Assembly: GCA_018818835.1 (NCBI GenBank)
Contig: JAHIRD010000006.1
Coordinates: 32,071 to 96,070 of the forward strand
Source: Pseudomonadota bacterium
GTDB lineage: Bacteria > Desulfobacterota > Desulfobacteria > Desulfobacterales > Desulfolunaceae
Length of the DNA: 64,000 nt
Direction of reading: 5' to 3'
Of the stretch, positions 55,653-64,000 are shown in pieces. Position numbers and translations under genes: made by a program. Under the pieces are notes generated by a model, which was not told the origin of the DNA, ran no database searches, and worked only from the letters and a program-made list of their open reading frames with translations. Within the stretch, counting starts at the first letter, position 1. Every line of letters begins with the position of its first letter.

Positions 55653-57155
55653 ATGGCTTTACAGGTAAAGATTGATCCCATCACACGTATCGAGGGCCAT
55701 TTGGCGATCCATCTCTCCATCAAAGGGACGAGCGTTGAACATGCGGAATGTGTTGGTGAAATGTTCAGGGGATTTGAAATTATTCTTAAAGGAAGAGATC
55801 CCCTTGATGCCCAACAGATAACACAGAGAATCTGCGGAGTTTGTCCGGTTTCCCATGGTATAGCCTCTGTTCTGGCCCAGGACAAAGCCTATGGAATTAT
55901 GCCGACGGACAACGGAAGGTTGATGAGGAATATTATTCTTGCGTCAAATTTTTTGCAGTCCCATATCGTACATTTTTATCAATTATCTGCCCTTGATTTT
56001 GTAGATATTACCGCAATCTTGAACTATAATGGCAAGGACAGTGATCTTGTCCAATTGAAACGCTGGGTTAACCAGGAATTGAAATCAAAGAAACTATTCC
56101 CCGCCGCCCCATTTCTTCCCAGATATGAAGGAGATTATCTAAAAAGTATTTCTTCAATCAAAAATTATATGACCGCATTGGAAATCAGGCAACAGGCGCA
56201 TCAGTGCGGCGCTGTATTCGGGGGGAAGATGCCCCATGCCGCATCCCTTATCCCCGGAGGCGTGACAGAAAAAATCAGCAGCAAAAAAATCGTCCAAAGC
56301 TTTTCACTGTTAAAAAATATTAAATCGTTTATCGATAATGCCTACACCGATGATATTATCGCAGTTGCCCAACATTTCCCGGACTATTTCAGAGCAGGTA
56401 AAGGGCCAGGTAATTTTCTTTGCTACGGTGCTTTTCAGGAAACAAATGATGACAGCAAAAAACTTTTTCCATCCGGTGTTATCATAGGGGGGGAACTGCA
56501 GGAATTTAATGTTGATAACATTACTGAAGATATTAAGTACTCCTATTATTCATCACAGTCAGGTCTTAAACCCCTTGATGGCGAAACGACGCCTCAACCC
56601 GATAAAGACGGAGCCTATTCCTGGCTAAAGGCCCCACGTTACAAGGGGGCTGCTATGGAGGTAGGCCCCCTTTCAAGGGTCATGGTCTCGTACATGAAGA
56701 AAGATAATGTTGCCCTGAATCAGCTTGTTGATCAAATGCTTCATACCTTGAACCTCGCTCCATCCGATCTGGTATCTGTGTTAGGGAGACACGCCGCACG
56801 GCTTATTGAATGCAAAATAATTGCAGACCGGTGCCTGGAATGGATCGATATGCTTGATCCGTCCAAGCCTGTATGCACTGATTTTACGATCCCAAACAAA
56901 GGCAGTGGGATAGGGCTCACCGAAGCCCCCCGGGGTGCACTGGGTCATTTTTTAGTATTGAATAATAGAAAGATTCAATCGTATCAGTGCGTTGTGCCGA
57001 CAACATGGAACTGTTCTCCAAGAGATAACAGGGGCACGCCAGGTCCGGTTGAGCAGGCCTTGGTCGGCACGGAAATAAAAGACAGTGAAAATCCCATTGA
57101 AGCCACGCGAATTGTCAGATCGTTTGATCCCTGTATTGCTTGTGCTGTTCATTAA
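55653..57155 (+). CDS. [NiFe] hydrogenase large subunit without C-terminal extension
   Basis: 500 residues. The nickel ligands are Cys61/Cys64 in RICGVCPVSHG and Cys494/Cys497 in DPCIACAVH. The chain stops on that His, whereas most hydrogenases add a peptide that an endoprotease removes after nickel insertion. Lack of the extension is known from regulatory H2 sensors (HoxC/HupV). Both Cys are encoded as Cys, not Sec. RIEGHLAIH near the start and a late EAPRGALGHF block are normal. AGGAGAT precedes the ATG. It is followed by the small subunit, the reverse of the usual order. Confidence 0.92.
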   Translation: MALQVKIDPITRIEGHLAIHLSIKGTSVEHAECVGEMFRGFEIILKGRDPLDAQQITQRICGVCPVSHGIASVLAQDKAYGIMPTDNGRLMRNIILASNFLQSHIVHFYQLSALDFVDITAILNYNGKDSDLVQLKRWVNQELKSKKLFPAAPFLPRYEGDYLKSISSIKNYMTALEIRQQAHQCGAVFGGKMPHAASLIPGGVTEKISSKKIVQSFSLLKNIKSFIDNAYTDDIIAVAQHFPDYFRAGKGPGNFLCYGAFQETNDDSKKLFPSGVIIGGELQEFNVDNITEDIKYSYYSSQSGLKPLDGETTPQPDKDGAYSWLKAPRYKGAAMEVGPLSRVMVSYMKKDNVALNQLVDQMLHTLNLAPSDLVSVLGRHAARLIECKIIADRCLEWIDMLDPSKPVCTDFTIPNKGSGIGLTEAPRGALGHFLVLNNRKIQSYQCVVPTTWNCSPRDNRGTPGPVEQALVGTEIKDSENPIEATRIVRSFDPCIACAVH

Positions 57156-57181
57156 AATTGGAATATCACCTGGAGGCGAAT

Positions 57182-58096
57182 ATGACCGGTTTTACTCGAA
57201 GAGATTTTTTAAAAATCAGTTCCAGGCTTGCCGTTCTCTTAGGGCTTGGAAGTACGGCGGTAGCAGACTTGGCCCAAGGGCTTGAGAGCCTGGTTGCAGG
57301 CCAAATTCCCGTGGCATGGATACAAGCCCAAAGCTGTTCAGGATGTTCTGTTTCTTTTCTAAATTCAACGAACCCGGGACCTGTGGACCTTCTTACACGC
57401 TATATTTCTTTGGTGTTTCACAACACCCTATCCACGGCCACCGGTGATATGTTTATGAATGTTGTGGAAAAAAATATCCATACCGATAATTTTTTGCTTG
57501 TTGTGGAAGGAAGTATTCCTTCATTAATGCCAAAAGCTTGTATGATGGGCGGGAAACCTGTCGAAGACATAATTTTAACAGCAGCCAGGAATGCAAAAGC
57601 TGTCATTGCAATAGGAACGTGTGCAAGCTTTGGGGGTATACCGTCCGCAGAAAATAATCCCACAGGTGCCTTAAGCGTTTCAGAACTGTTAAAACGTAAG
57701 AATATCGATAAACCCGTGATCAATATTCCGGGATGTCCGTCGCATCCTGACTGGATTGTGGGGACCCTGGTCCATGTTTTAAAATTTGGGATGCCGGAGC
57801 GTGACAGCATGCTCAGGCCAAAGATGTTTTTCTCACGACTCAACCACGATAACTGTCCACGGTATTCGGACTATGAAAGAGAAAAGTATGCAGAAAAATT
57901 TTCTGATAATGGCTGCCTTTTTAAGTTGGGTTGTCTTGGCGTAAGAAATTATTCAGACTGCTCCATGAGGCTTTGGAACTCTGGAATAAACTCATGTCTA
58001 AGGGCAGGGGCTCCTTGCATTGGGTGTGCATCGGATTTCTTTGCTAAAAAAAAGGATTTTCCTTTTTACAGAAAAAATGAGGGGGAGCCTGCATGA
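57182..58096 (+). CDS. [NiFe] hydrogenase small subunit with Tat signal
   Basis: About 304 residues. The Tat motif TRRDFLK is at the N terminus, so the folded heterodimer should be exported. Cluster ligands are visible: [17 protein letters not shown] and GCPSHPDW for the proximal cluster, and [22 protein letters not shown] and PCIGC for the medial and distal ones. There is no C-terminal membrane helix, so the enzyme is probably soluble in the periplasm. GGAGG is 5 bp before the ATG at 57182. The stop overlaps the start of the chemoreceptor gene (ATGA). Confidence 0.92.
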   Translation: MTGFTRRDFLKISSRLAVLLGLGSTAVADLAQGLESLVAGQIPVAWIQAQSCSGCSVSFLNSTNPGPVDLLTRYISLVFHNTLSTATGDMFMNVVEKNIHTDNFLLVVEGSIPSLMPKACMMGGKPVEDIILTAARNAKAVIAIGTCASFGGIPSAENNPTGALSVSELLKRKNIDKPVINIPGCPSHPDWIVGTLVHVLKFGMPERDSMLRPKMFFSRLNHDNCPRYSDYEREKYAEKFSDNGCLFKLGCLGVRNYSDCSMRLWNSGINSCLRAGAPCIGCASDFFAKKKDFPFYRKNEGEPA

Positions 58097-59787
58097 CTAT
58101 CCATACTAAATTTATATTATCACTCCTTGTCGGCATACTTTCTGTTGTTCTGACCACCCAGGTTATTCAATTTTCCATTGTTTCTTATCAGCTTGAAGAA
58201 CTATTCACAAACAGCCGGAACTTGCTTCAAAAAAATGAAGAAGATTATGCAAAAAACATTAATCATACCATGGAACGAGCCATTGCAGGATCATTGAAAC
58301 GTGGTGAAATGGAGAAATTTTCTGATCTTATTAAAGATATGAAGAATATTGGAGGTCTTGTCGAGTTTTCGCTGTTTAATGCAAACGGCACAGCAAGGTA
58401 TTCATCTCACGATGAGTTTCTCAATAAAGAATTCTCTGATACGATAAAAGGGCAATTGGCGGATAGCAAAAATACTATTATGAACTGGGGAAGCGAAACA
58501 ATAGATATCTATACTCCCCAGTTGATAGACAGTGACTGTATACGATGCCATATGGAGTATAAACCCGGCGATTCAATCGGTACAACACTTTTCAGGTTTT
58601 CAACACTGAAACTCAAGCAGGTCAGTAACCAATCTGAAGAGGCAATTTACAGAACAAAAAGAACATTGATGATGACCGCAGTGGCAACTGTTTTTGTTCT
58701 TATTATCATCCTGTCATTTTCAGTGTTTTTTCTTGTTAAAAAATTTATTCTGGCCCCCCTTGATAGGGTAGGACGCAGTATAAACACAATCATGTCAGCC
58801 GGGGGTAATTTTGACCTTACGGTTCGGTTGAAGGAAAATGATAATGATAAAATCGGAGAATTAAGTAAATTCGTCAATCTTCTGTTAAAAAAACTTCATG
58901 AGATGATCTCCCAAACCGTGTCACATGTGGCAATTTTGAAAGAGTCTTCATCGGAATTGTCGAGTGTCTCAGAAGTATTGTTGTCAAGTGCAGACGGGAC
59001 CGTCGAAAAATCGTCCGATACTATGATGAGGGCTGATAAAATGGCAGGTATCATGATGTCCATCCGGGATTCCATGGAATCAGCGTCTTCAAATATTCAT
59101 CTGGTCGCCATTGCTGCAACTGAAATGTCCTCGACCATCTCAGCCATTGCGAAAAACACCTCCCAGGCCAATGTGATATCACAAGATGCCCTTGTGACTT
59201 CAAATAAAGCCTCAGCCCAGGTTGCCCAACTCAAAAAAATCACCGATGAAATTTCCAAATTTACTGAAACGATCACTGAAATTTCCGAGCAGACAAATCT
59301 TCTTGCTTTAAACGCCACCATTGAAGCGGCCCGTGCAGGAGATGCAGGAAAAGGGTTTGCCGTTGTGGCCGGTGAAATAAAAGAGCTTGCCACACAGACA
59401 GCAAAAGCCACCCAGGAAATTAAGAATAAAATTGGAGGCATTCAAGACTCAACAAGCCAGACTGTTGAGGATATCAGTCATTTTCTAAAGGTTGTCACCG
59501 ATGTTAACGAAATCGTATCCGATATAGCGTCAGCTGTTGAAAAACAATCTGTTTCAACCACTGAAATTGCTGAAAATATGAGCCAGGCTGCCTCAAATAT
59601 TGAGGCTGTAACCCAGGAAATAAATAGGGGTACTGACACGGCCCGGGAAATCTCAGGCAATATCACATCCGTCAATGAAGCGGCAAATGGGATGTCACAA
59701 AAAAGCAATCAGGTGAATATGAGTGCGGAAAAGTTATTCCAGCTGGCTGAAGAGCAGGTTAAAATAGTGGCAAAATTTAAAATTTAA
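58093..59787 (+). CDS. Methyl-accepting chemotaxis protein with periplasmic c-haem site
   Basis: 564 residues: TM1 (about 7-29), periplasmic domain (30-190), TM2 (about 193-213), HAMP (about 215-270), and a signalling domain with the hairpin tip [20 protein letters not shown] and adaptation helices. The periplasmic part contains Cys149-Ile-Arg-Cys152-His153, a CXXCH c-type haem site in a DUF3365/Cache-like setting. It is the last gene of the hydrogenase operon with a 4-base overlap. A haem receptor of this kind (DcrA) is known in Desulfovibrio. A redox or H2-sensing role is inferred from context. Confidence 0.9.
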   Translation: MTIHTKFILSLLVGILSVVLTTQVIQFSIVSYQLEELFTNSRNLLQKNEEDYAKNINHTMERAIAGSLKRGEMEKFSDLIKDMKNIGGLVEFSLFNANGTARYSSHDEFLNKEFSDTIKGQLADSKNTIMNWGSETIDIYTPQLIDSDCIRCHMEYKPGDSIGTTLFRFSTLKLKQVSNQSEEAIYRTKRTLMMTAVATVFVLIIILSFSVFFLVKKFILAPLDRVGRSINTIMSAGGNFDLTVRLKENDNDKIGELSKFVNLLLKKLHEMISQTVSHVAILKESSSELSSVSEVLLSSADGTVEKSSDTMMRADKMAGIMMSIRDSMESASSNIHLVAIAATEMSSTISAIAKNTSQANVISQDALVTSNKASAQVAQLKKITDEISKFTETITEISEQTNLLALNATIEAARAGDAGKGFAVVAGEIKELATQTAKATQEIKNKIGGIQDSTSQTVEDISHFLKVVTDVNEIVSDIASAVEKQSVSTTEIAENMSQAASNIEAVTQEINRGTDTAREISGNITSVNEAANGMSQKSNQVNMSAEKLFQLAEEQVKIVAKFKI

Positions 59788-59794
59788 ATAGGAG

Positions 59795-60646
59795 TTATGA
59801 GTCGCCGTCACTGCTATCATGGGTGGCTGAAAATCGCCAGGCGATTTCTTCAAGCCCCAATGATTGGATCACCTCATTCAGTCTCTCGGTGGGGCGGCGG
59901 CGTGGCAGGTCTTTGTAAGATGCAATGATCAGTTCATTTTTCATGGAATGTTCCCAGCCCACAAGTTCGGTCACATTGACCTGGTAGCCGTGGGACTCCA
60001 GTTGAAGACAACGCAGCACATTTGTGACGATACTGCCGAATTCGCGAGTGTGCAGGGGATGCCGCCAGATCTCGGTCAGACTGTTTTGGGCCAGTGCCTT
60101 GCCCTTGTTTTTCTTAAGGATCGCAGCTACCTCGGCCTGGCAACAGGGCACCAATACGATGAATTTGGCCTTTTTTGTCAAGGCAAAACGAATGGCATCG
60201 TCTGTGGCTGTGTTGCAGGCATGAAGTGCGGTCACAACATCAACCCGGGGTGGCAAAGAATCAGATTCAATAGACTCGGCCACAGACTGTTTTAGGAAGA
60301 CCATACCTGGAAAGTCAAGGCGCTTTGCCAGGTCACGGGATTTTTCCACCAGTTCATCCCGGGTTTCTATGCCGAAGATCCGGGATGAGCAATCCTGATG
60401 TTTGAAAAAAAGGTCATAGAGGATGAATCCAAGATACGATTTCCCTGCGCCATGGTCGACAAGGCAGACATTGGGGTGCTCCTTCTGGACGTCCTTCAGA
60501 AGGGGTTCGATGAATTGATAGAGATGATTGACCTGTTTGAGTTTGCGCCTGCTATCCTGGTTCATGCGCCCGTCGCGGGTCAGGATGTGCAACTCTTTGA
60601 GTAATTCCAAGGACTGCCCCGGTTTTATGTCATGTTTTTCCGGCAT
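59795..60646 (-). CDS. SAM-dependent methyltransferase (Methyltransf_32 type)
   Basis: 283 residues. The SAM loop is LVDHGAGKSYLGF, with GIETRDELVEKS for the ribose and TALHACNTATDDA as the catalytic-side segment. VPCCQAE follows. It resembles the broad COG0500/Methyltransf_32 group, whose members act on RNA or small molecules; the substrate is open. It converges with the chemoreceptor gene, 7 bp apart. Confidence 0.75.
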   Translation of the reverse strand: MPEKHDIKPGQSLELLKELHILTRDGRMNQDSRRKLKQVNHLYQFIEPLLKDVQKEHPNVCLVDHGAGKSYLGFILYDLFFKHQDCSSRIFGIETRDELVEKSRDLAKRLDFPGMVFLKQSVAESIESDSLPPRVDVVTALHACNTATDDAIRFALTKKAKFIVLVPCCQAEVAAILKKNKGKALAQNSLTEIWRHPLHTREFGSIVTNVLRCLQLESHGYQVNVTELVGWEHSMKNELIIASYKDLPRRRPTERLNEVIQSLGLEEIAWRFSATHDSSDGDS

Positions 60647-60836
60647 TTAAAAACATTCCCTTCATTTTTTGCAGTATTCAACGTGTATCAGCCATGCTGA
60701 TTGCATCATTTTTTCAGTCTCCTTTGAATAAGCAGAACGGCCTTACAGCGTGAATCTTATAACACCATTTAATGGCTGTTTATATAATCTTTTTTGACTG
60801 AAATAGGAATTTTTTGTTAGGGAGTATGATTGGCAC

Positions 60837-60878
60837 AAAGCCTCTCCCCCATTGGCAGGCGCCCGGGGAGAGACTTTG
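60837..60878 (-). terminator. Terminator of the L-domain lipoprotein gene
   Basis: Minus strand: CTCTCCCC-type stem with AAAG/CTTT ends, directly after the stop codon at 60892. The T-run is short. Confidence 0.6.
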
Positions 60879-60891
60879 ATAAAAAATAGGA

Positions 60892-62016
60892 TTAATCCAG
60901 ATTATTGTTAATGCTGATATTCCCGTCGATCCCGTCCCGTGAAAGGACCTGATCTCTTAACGCTTCTGCCTCTGAAGCGGGCAGACTTGCGTTGTTAGTG
61001 ATATAAAACGAATCCCCAACGTAAGACAGGCTTTCCATCTCCGAAAGGGATGACAAATTGATATTGGATGAAATACTCAAACCTCCTCCCACATATACAA
61101 GGTTGTTCAAGCCTTCAAGATTGAGGATGTTATCTTTTTGGTAGATCCAGAAAGACCCTCCGATTTTTTGAAGGTCTTCAAGACCCTGAAGGCTCTCCAG
61201 GCTCTGGTCTTCAACCATTCCCAAAAAAGGAATATAGTAGGAACTGGTCATGATTCTCACATCACCGGTGATGATATTGATACCGCTAATAGCGTCAATA
61301 TCCGACTTGGTGTAGATATCATAGTTCCCAAAATAAGGTGTACCGGGAAATGAGTCGTCATAATTCCCCTGGATTTCGATGGGGCCGCCGATACCTCCTT
61401 CATTTTGTATCTGATCTCTGAGATCTTCGACCAGGCTCATGGGAAGAGACAGGTTCCATATGACTGTGAAGTCGTTCCCCACGGTATATAGAGACTCAAA
61501 TCCAAGGGTTGTCAGGGACTCGCAGCTGATGATATGGAGATCTCCGCCGATGCGTGTCACATTGGAAAAGGTATCCATGCTTTTGATCTGATTAGGTCCG
61601 GATATGTTCAGATCCCCGGAGATTGTGGTCAGATTCTTGAAGCCGTCCATGGATGTAAGCGCGGGAAGACCTTTCAATACGATATCTCCGCCAATTGAGG
61701 TCAGATTTTTCAAACCATCTAAGCTTTCTAACGTCGTCACATACTTTATGGTAAGACTCCCTCCGATCTCGGTGAGACTTTCAAGGGCAGACAAGGAACT
61801 GATCCGTGTGGGAATTGGAACCGTACCTTCGCCGGTTGACACAGTGGCATGGGTGATCAGAAGATTGCCGGTCACGGAGGTATACCCGGACAGTTCATTT
61901 AAATCTGTTCGGTTATTGATCTCGTAGTCGCCTTCCCAGGCACCTTTTTCATCGCAACTGATCAGCATCAGGCATGAGCACAAAATAAAAATAGCTACAG
62001 AAATTTTTTTAAACAT
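60892..62016 (-). CDS. Receptor-L-domain leucine-rich lipoprotein
   Basis: About 374 residues. Lipoprotein signal with lipobox LISC. The body consists of L-domain-like coils, LESLDGLKNLTSIGGDI, LTSMDGFKNLTTISGDL and LESLQGLEDLQKIGGSF, each ending in an isoleucine/glycine turn. Two halves each close with a charged helix (LVEDLRDQIQ and EAEALRDQVL). Likely surface-exposed binding. The start at 62016 follows AAGGAGAAG. The fragment at 45817-46239 is a broken relative. Confidence 0.78.
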   Translation of the reverse strand: MFKKISVAIFILCSCLMLISCDEKGAWEGDYEINNRTDLNELSGYTSVTGNLLITHATVSTGEGTVPIPTRISSLSALESLTEIGGSLTIKYVTTLESLDGLKNLTSIGGDIVLKGLPALTSMDGFKNLTTISGDLNISGPNQIKSMDTFSNVTRIGGDLHIISCESLTTLGFESLYTVGNDFTVIWNLSLPMSLVEDLRDQIQNEGGIGGPIEIQGNYDDSFPGTPYFGNYDIYTKSDIDAISGINIITGDVRIMTSSYYIPFLGMVEDQSLESLQGLEDLQKIGGSFWIYQKDNILNLEGLNNLVYVGGGLSISSNINLSSLSEMESLSYVGDSFYITNNASLPASEAEALRDQVLSRDGIDGNISINNNLD

Positions 62017-62439
62017 GTTCTTCTCCTTGCTCACGTTAGGGACACATTTTTTTCGGCAGACGAATCACCGGGTAGTTCTGTGATCCACCTGGTTAACCTA
62101 ATCGTTCTGGAAAATTTATTATATACGTAATCTGTATTAAATATGATACTTAACCACATTCAAACCGTATTTTTCAACTATTGGACTAATGTACAATTGT
62201 AATTTGTTTATAGTATATCCTGTATAAATAGCAACTGATTTTTTTAAATTTTGTCTGATAAAATTTGAGTTGATCGTGGGAATTATGTTTCTGTCCTGAT
62301 CTATTGTCTTCTTGTCAGGCCATGGAACATTTTAGGGTGTAGTCTTCTTCGGTGAGCTTGGAGGCAATACGGAGCCATCTTTGCTAAAGATGGTTCAGTT
62401 AAGATGCCATCAGTGGTGCATGATATGTCCCAACCCGGC
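62017..62439. other. Intergenic region
   Basis: About 420 bp. A hairpin GAGCCATCTTT-gct-AAAGATGGTTC lies at 62372-62396 and could end the patatin-like transcript. A short leftward scrap (62327-62390) reads like a protein end but is too short to call. Confidence 0.45.
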
Positions 62440-63327
62440 TCAGCCTAAGATCGCCTGGGCTTTGTTAAATCCCAGATCGATCATCGCTTCCGCACGGTCG
62501 AATTCTAACATGCCACAGGCGTTTCTGGGGATTTCGATGATTTTGTCCGGAGGGTAGGCTGCCAGCTTTTGGCGTGCAATGGTGCTCTGCATTGCGTCAA
62601 ATGCCTGATTGGCAATGTCATAGACACTCCAATCCTGAACCCCGCTGGTCTTTACAGAGCGCTTCAGCCGATTGACAAAGCGGTTGATGGTCGATTTCAT
62701 GGGGGACTCGTCTCCGTTGTCCTGGGGCAGGGGCTCGGGTTCTTTGATAAGAAGTTCCACAGGGCCGCCCAGGTTCACGGCAATGGTCATATCGGTTTGA
62801 TCGCCAAAGGTCGGGGCAATGGGCACTGGATTGAGGACTCCACCGTCGATCAAATCGACGCCATTGTAAGGAAACGGAGTGAAAATCAGGGGCAGGGAAA
62901 TGGATGCACGGATGGCATCGAAAAGACACCCGGATTGTATCCAGATTTCCTTTTCTTTTTTCACATCGGCGGCAACTGCCGTGAAAGGGATGGGCAGGTC
63001 TTCAATGCATTTTTCACCCACCAGATTCACCAGGGTTCGGATAATCTTTTCACCCTTGACCAGACCTTTGTTTCCCCAGGAAAGATCCAACAGCGTTACC
63101 ATGTCCATGCGCGTTATGGACCGCACCCATTGTTCGAAATCATCCAGTTTTCCGGCCGCATAAATGCCTCCGACCAGGGCTCCAATGGAACAGCCTGAAA
63201 TGGAGGCAATATCGTAGTTGTTGGCTTCAAGCCAGCGAATGACCCCAATGTGCGCCAGGCCACGGGCTCCGCCACTTCCAAGAACCAGGGAGACTGTTTT
63301 TTTGTCCTGTGTTGATTCTATTTCCAT
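62440..63327 (-). CDS. Patatin-like phospholipase (RssA/YchK-like)
   Basis: 295 residues. The oxyanion loop GSGGARG is at about 17-23, the serine elbow GCSIG follows, and the dyad Asp is in LIDGGVLNPVP. Bacterial patatins are lipid acyl hydrolases; this one has no signal peptide and is probably cytosolic. The C-terminal 90 residues are family-specific and less conserved. Substrate unknown. Confidence 0.87.
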   Translation of the reverse strand: MEIESTQDKKTVSLVLGSGGARGLAHIGVIRWLEANNYDIASISGCSIGALVGGIYAAGKLDDFEQWVRSITRMDMVTLLDLSWGNKGLVKGEKIIRTLVNLVGEKCIEDLPIPFTAVAADVKKEKEIWIQSGCLFDAIRASISLPLIFTPFPYNGVDLIDGGVLNPVPIAPTFGDQTDMTIAVNLGGPVELLIKEPEPLPQDNGDESPMKSTINRFVNRLKRSVKTSGVQDWSVYDIANQAFDAMQSTIARQKLAAYPPDKIIEIPRNACGMLEFDRAEAMIDLGFNKAQAILG

Positions 63328-63473
63328 ATGAATTCCAGGCTTTGCCTTTCATGATCGTTGTGGTTAAATCGTTTTTGTTTCGTTCCCCGGATATGCCTGG
63401 TTTTTAATCACCATGAAGGCCATGAAGTTTGGGGTGGGGCTGTTTTCCCCTTTTTTCGTTGTGTTTTAAACCT

Positions 63474-63746
63474 TTATTCAATTTTGATTGGTGATGACGG
63501 TCCGGTTGATGTTCCAATACCGAGTTTTCCAAAGGAATTATCTCCCCATGCATAGAGGCTTCCATCGGTCTTTATGGCGATTGTAAATCCTTGCCCGACT
63601 GAAACAGATATCCAGCTCAAAGGAATTTGACTGCTACTGTTTCCATGACACCCACTTGTACCAGCCAGCAATATCATGATGGAAAGGCAAATAAATACAG
63701 CCAAAAGATTGCAGAATAGTTTGAATGAGGCATTTTTCAGGAGCAT
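63474..63746 (-). CDS. Truncated RCC1-repeat lipoprotein
   Basis: 90 residues. A signal peptide with a lipobox-like AGTSGC is followed by a single RCC1 blade (WISVSVGQGFTIAIKTDGSL then YAWGDNSFGKLG) and a stop. A working propeller needs about seven blades, so this is a 3'-truncated gene. A short repeat (ATGAAGGCCATGAAG) lies about 60 bp downstream. Confidence 0.55.
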   Translation of the reverse strand: MLLKNASFKLFCNLLAVFICLSIMILLAGTSGCHGNSSSQIPLSWISVSVGQGFTIAIKTDGSLYAWGDNSFGKLGIGTSTGPSSPIKIE

Positions 63747-63879
63747 TTAATAGTTTTCCTTTTAATTCGGATGGATTCCTTCAAATTGAACGATTCCCAT
63801 TTTTTAAACATTAAAGAAAATGAATGTATGGATATACGCTCTACCAGGTATATCGGTTCACAGCAATTCCCGGTGAAAT
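63747..63879. other. Short gap
   Basis: AT-rich, no structure noted. Confidence 0.4.
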
Positions 63880-64000
63880 TTAAACGATGCCAATTTCAAC
63901 CTTTTCCAGAATTAATTCATTCCATTTTTCGTAAAGTTTTTTCTTCTTATTGCAACGCTTCTCAGCCAAATCTTTATAAACTATTTTATAACCTATTGAA
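63880..64000 (-). CDS. C-terminal end of an unidentified gene (partial)
   Basis: On the minus strand a frame runs in from the right edge and stops at 63880-63882, about 40 residues: IVYKDLAEKRCNKKKKLYEK then WNELILEKVEIGIV. It is lysine-rich and helical and looks coding, but no family can be named from so little. Confidence 0.4.
   Translation of the reverse strand, partial: SIGYKIVYKDLAEKRCNKKKKLYEKWNELILEKVEIGIV

Noticed and set aside
55653..57155. [NiFeSe] hydrogenase, given selC in the same window
   Set aside because: The nickel-binding position is coded TGT (Cys), and the frame has no internal TGA.
62327..62390. Leftward scrap reading like a protein end (RIASKLTEEDYTLKCSMA)
   Set aside because: About 20 codons between stops with no start; too short to separate from chance.

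Overview
The window looks like chromosome of an anaerobic deltaproteobacterium, most likely a sulfate-reducing Desulfobacteraceae-type organism. This is inferred from several things together: a selenocysteine tRNA, an exported [NiFe] hydrogenase, a c-type-haem chemoreceptor, nickel-pincer cofactor genes (larE, larC), an MglA-like GTPase tail, c-di-GMP machinery, and dispersed short repeats. No sulfate-reduction gene lies in the window, so the lifestyle is not shown directly.

Layout. 1-8.5 kb: end of an MglA-like GTPase, a membrane-anchored AraC regulator, an epimerase and lipoprotein hydrolase pair, RlmN, a BepA-like M48 protease, a REC-histidine kinase and a PilZ protein. 8.5-9.6 kb: AT-rich and nearly gene-free. 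9.6-17.9 kb: a conserved Cys-rich protein, a PanP-type decarboxylase, a GerMN protein, an EF-G, a HAD phosphatase, a small lipoprotein and a phosphofructokinase. 17.9-26.6 kb: repeats, a protein with a roughly 200-residue Ala/Glu/Lys helix, LarE, a TPR protein, a LolA-like protein, a c-di-GMP-I riboswitch with its own promoter and terminator but no gene between, a GT2 glycosyltransferase and a large polytopic membrane protein. 26.7-31.5 kb: a three-gene envelope operon (TPR/beta-barrel, FecR-domain protein, beta-helix protein). 31.8-39.5 kb: a second PilZ protein, then alaS, recA and pgpA, then larC with an M20 peptidase, then selC.

From selC to about 54 kb the content is accessory. It holds a frameshifted lectin-like remnant, an Asp-box (sialidase-like) protein, an aldehyde dehydrogenase, a VapBC toxin-antitoxin pair set among broken surface-protein genes, small membrane proteins, a 174-bp inverted-repeat element, and a radical-SAM/methyltransferase/DUF5714 triple fusion. 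From 54 kb there are a nitroreductase, the hydrogenase-chemoreceptor operon, a methyltransferase, an L-domain lipoprotein, a patatin-like lipase, a truncated RCC1 lipoprotein, and the tail of an unidentified gene at the right edge.

The most striking unit is at 55.6-59.8 kb. A [NiFe] hydrogenase large subunit without the usual C-terminal extension is followed by a Tat-exported small subunit, whose stop codon overlaps the start of a methyl-accepting chemotaxis protein with a periplasmic CXXCH haem site. This arrangement suggests a hydrogen-sensing taxis module. Secondary highlights are the orphan c-di-GMP riboswitch transcript and the triple-domain radical SAM fusion.
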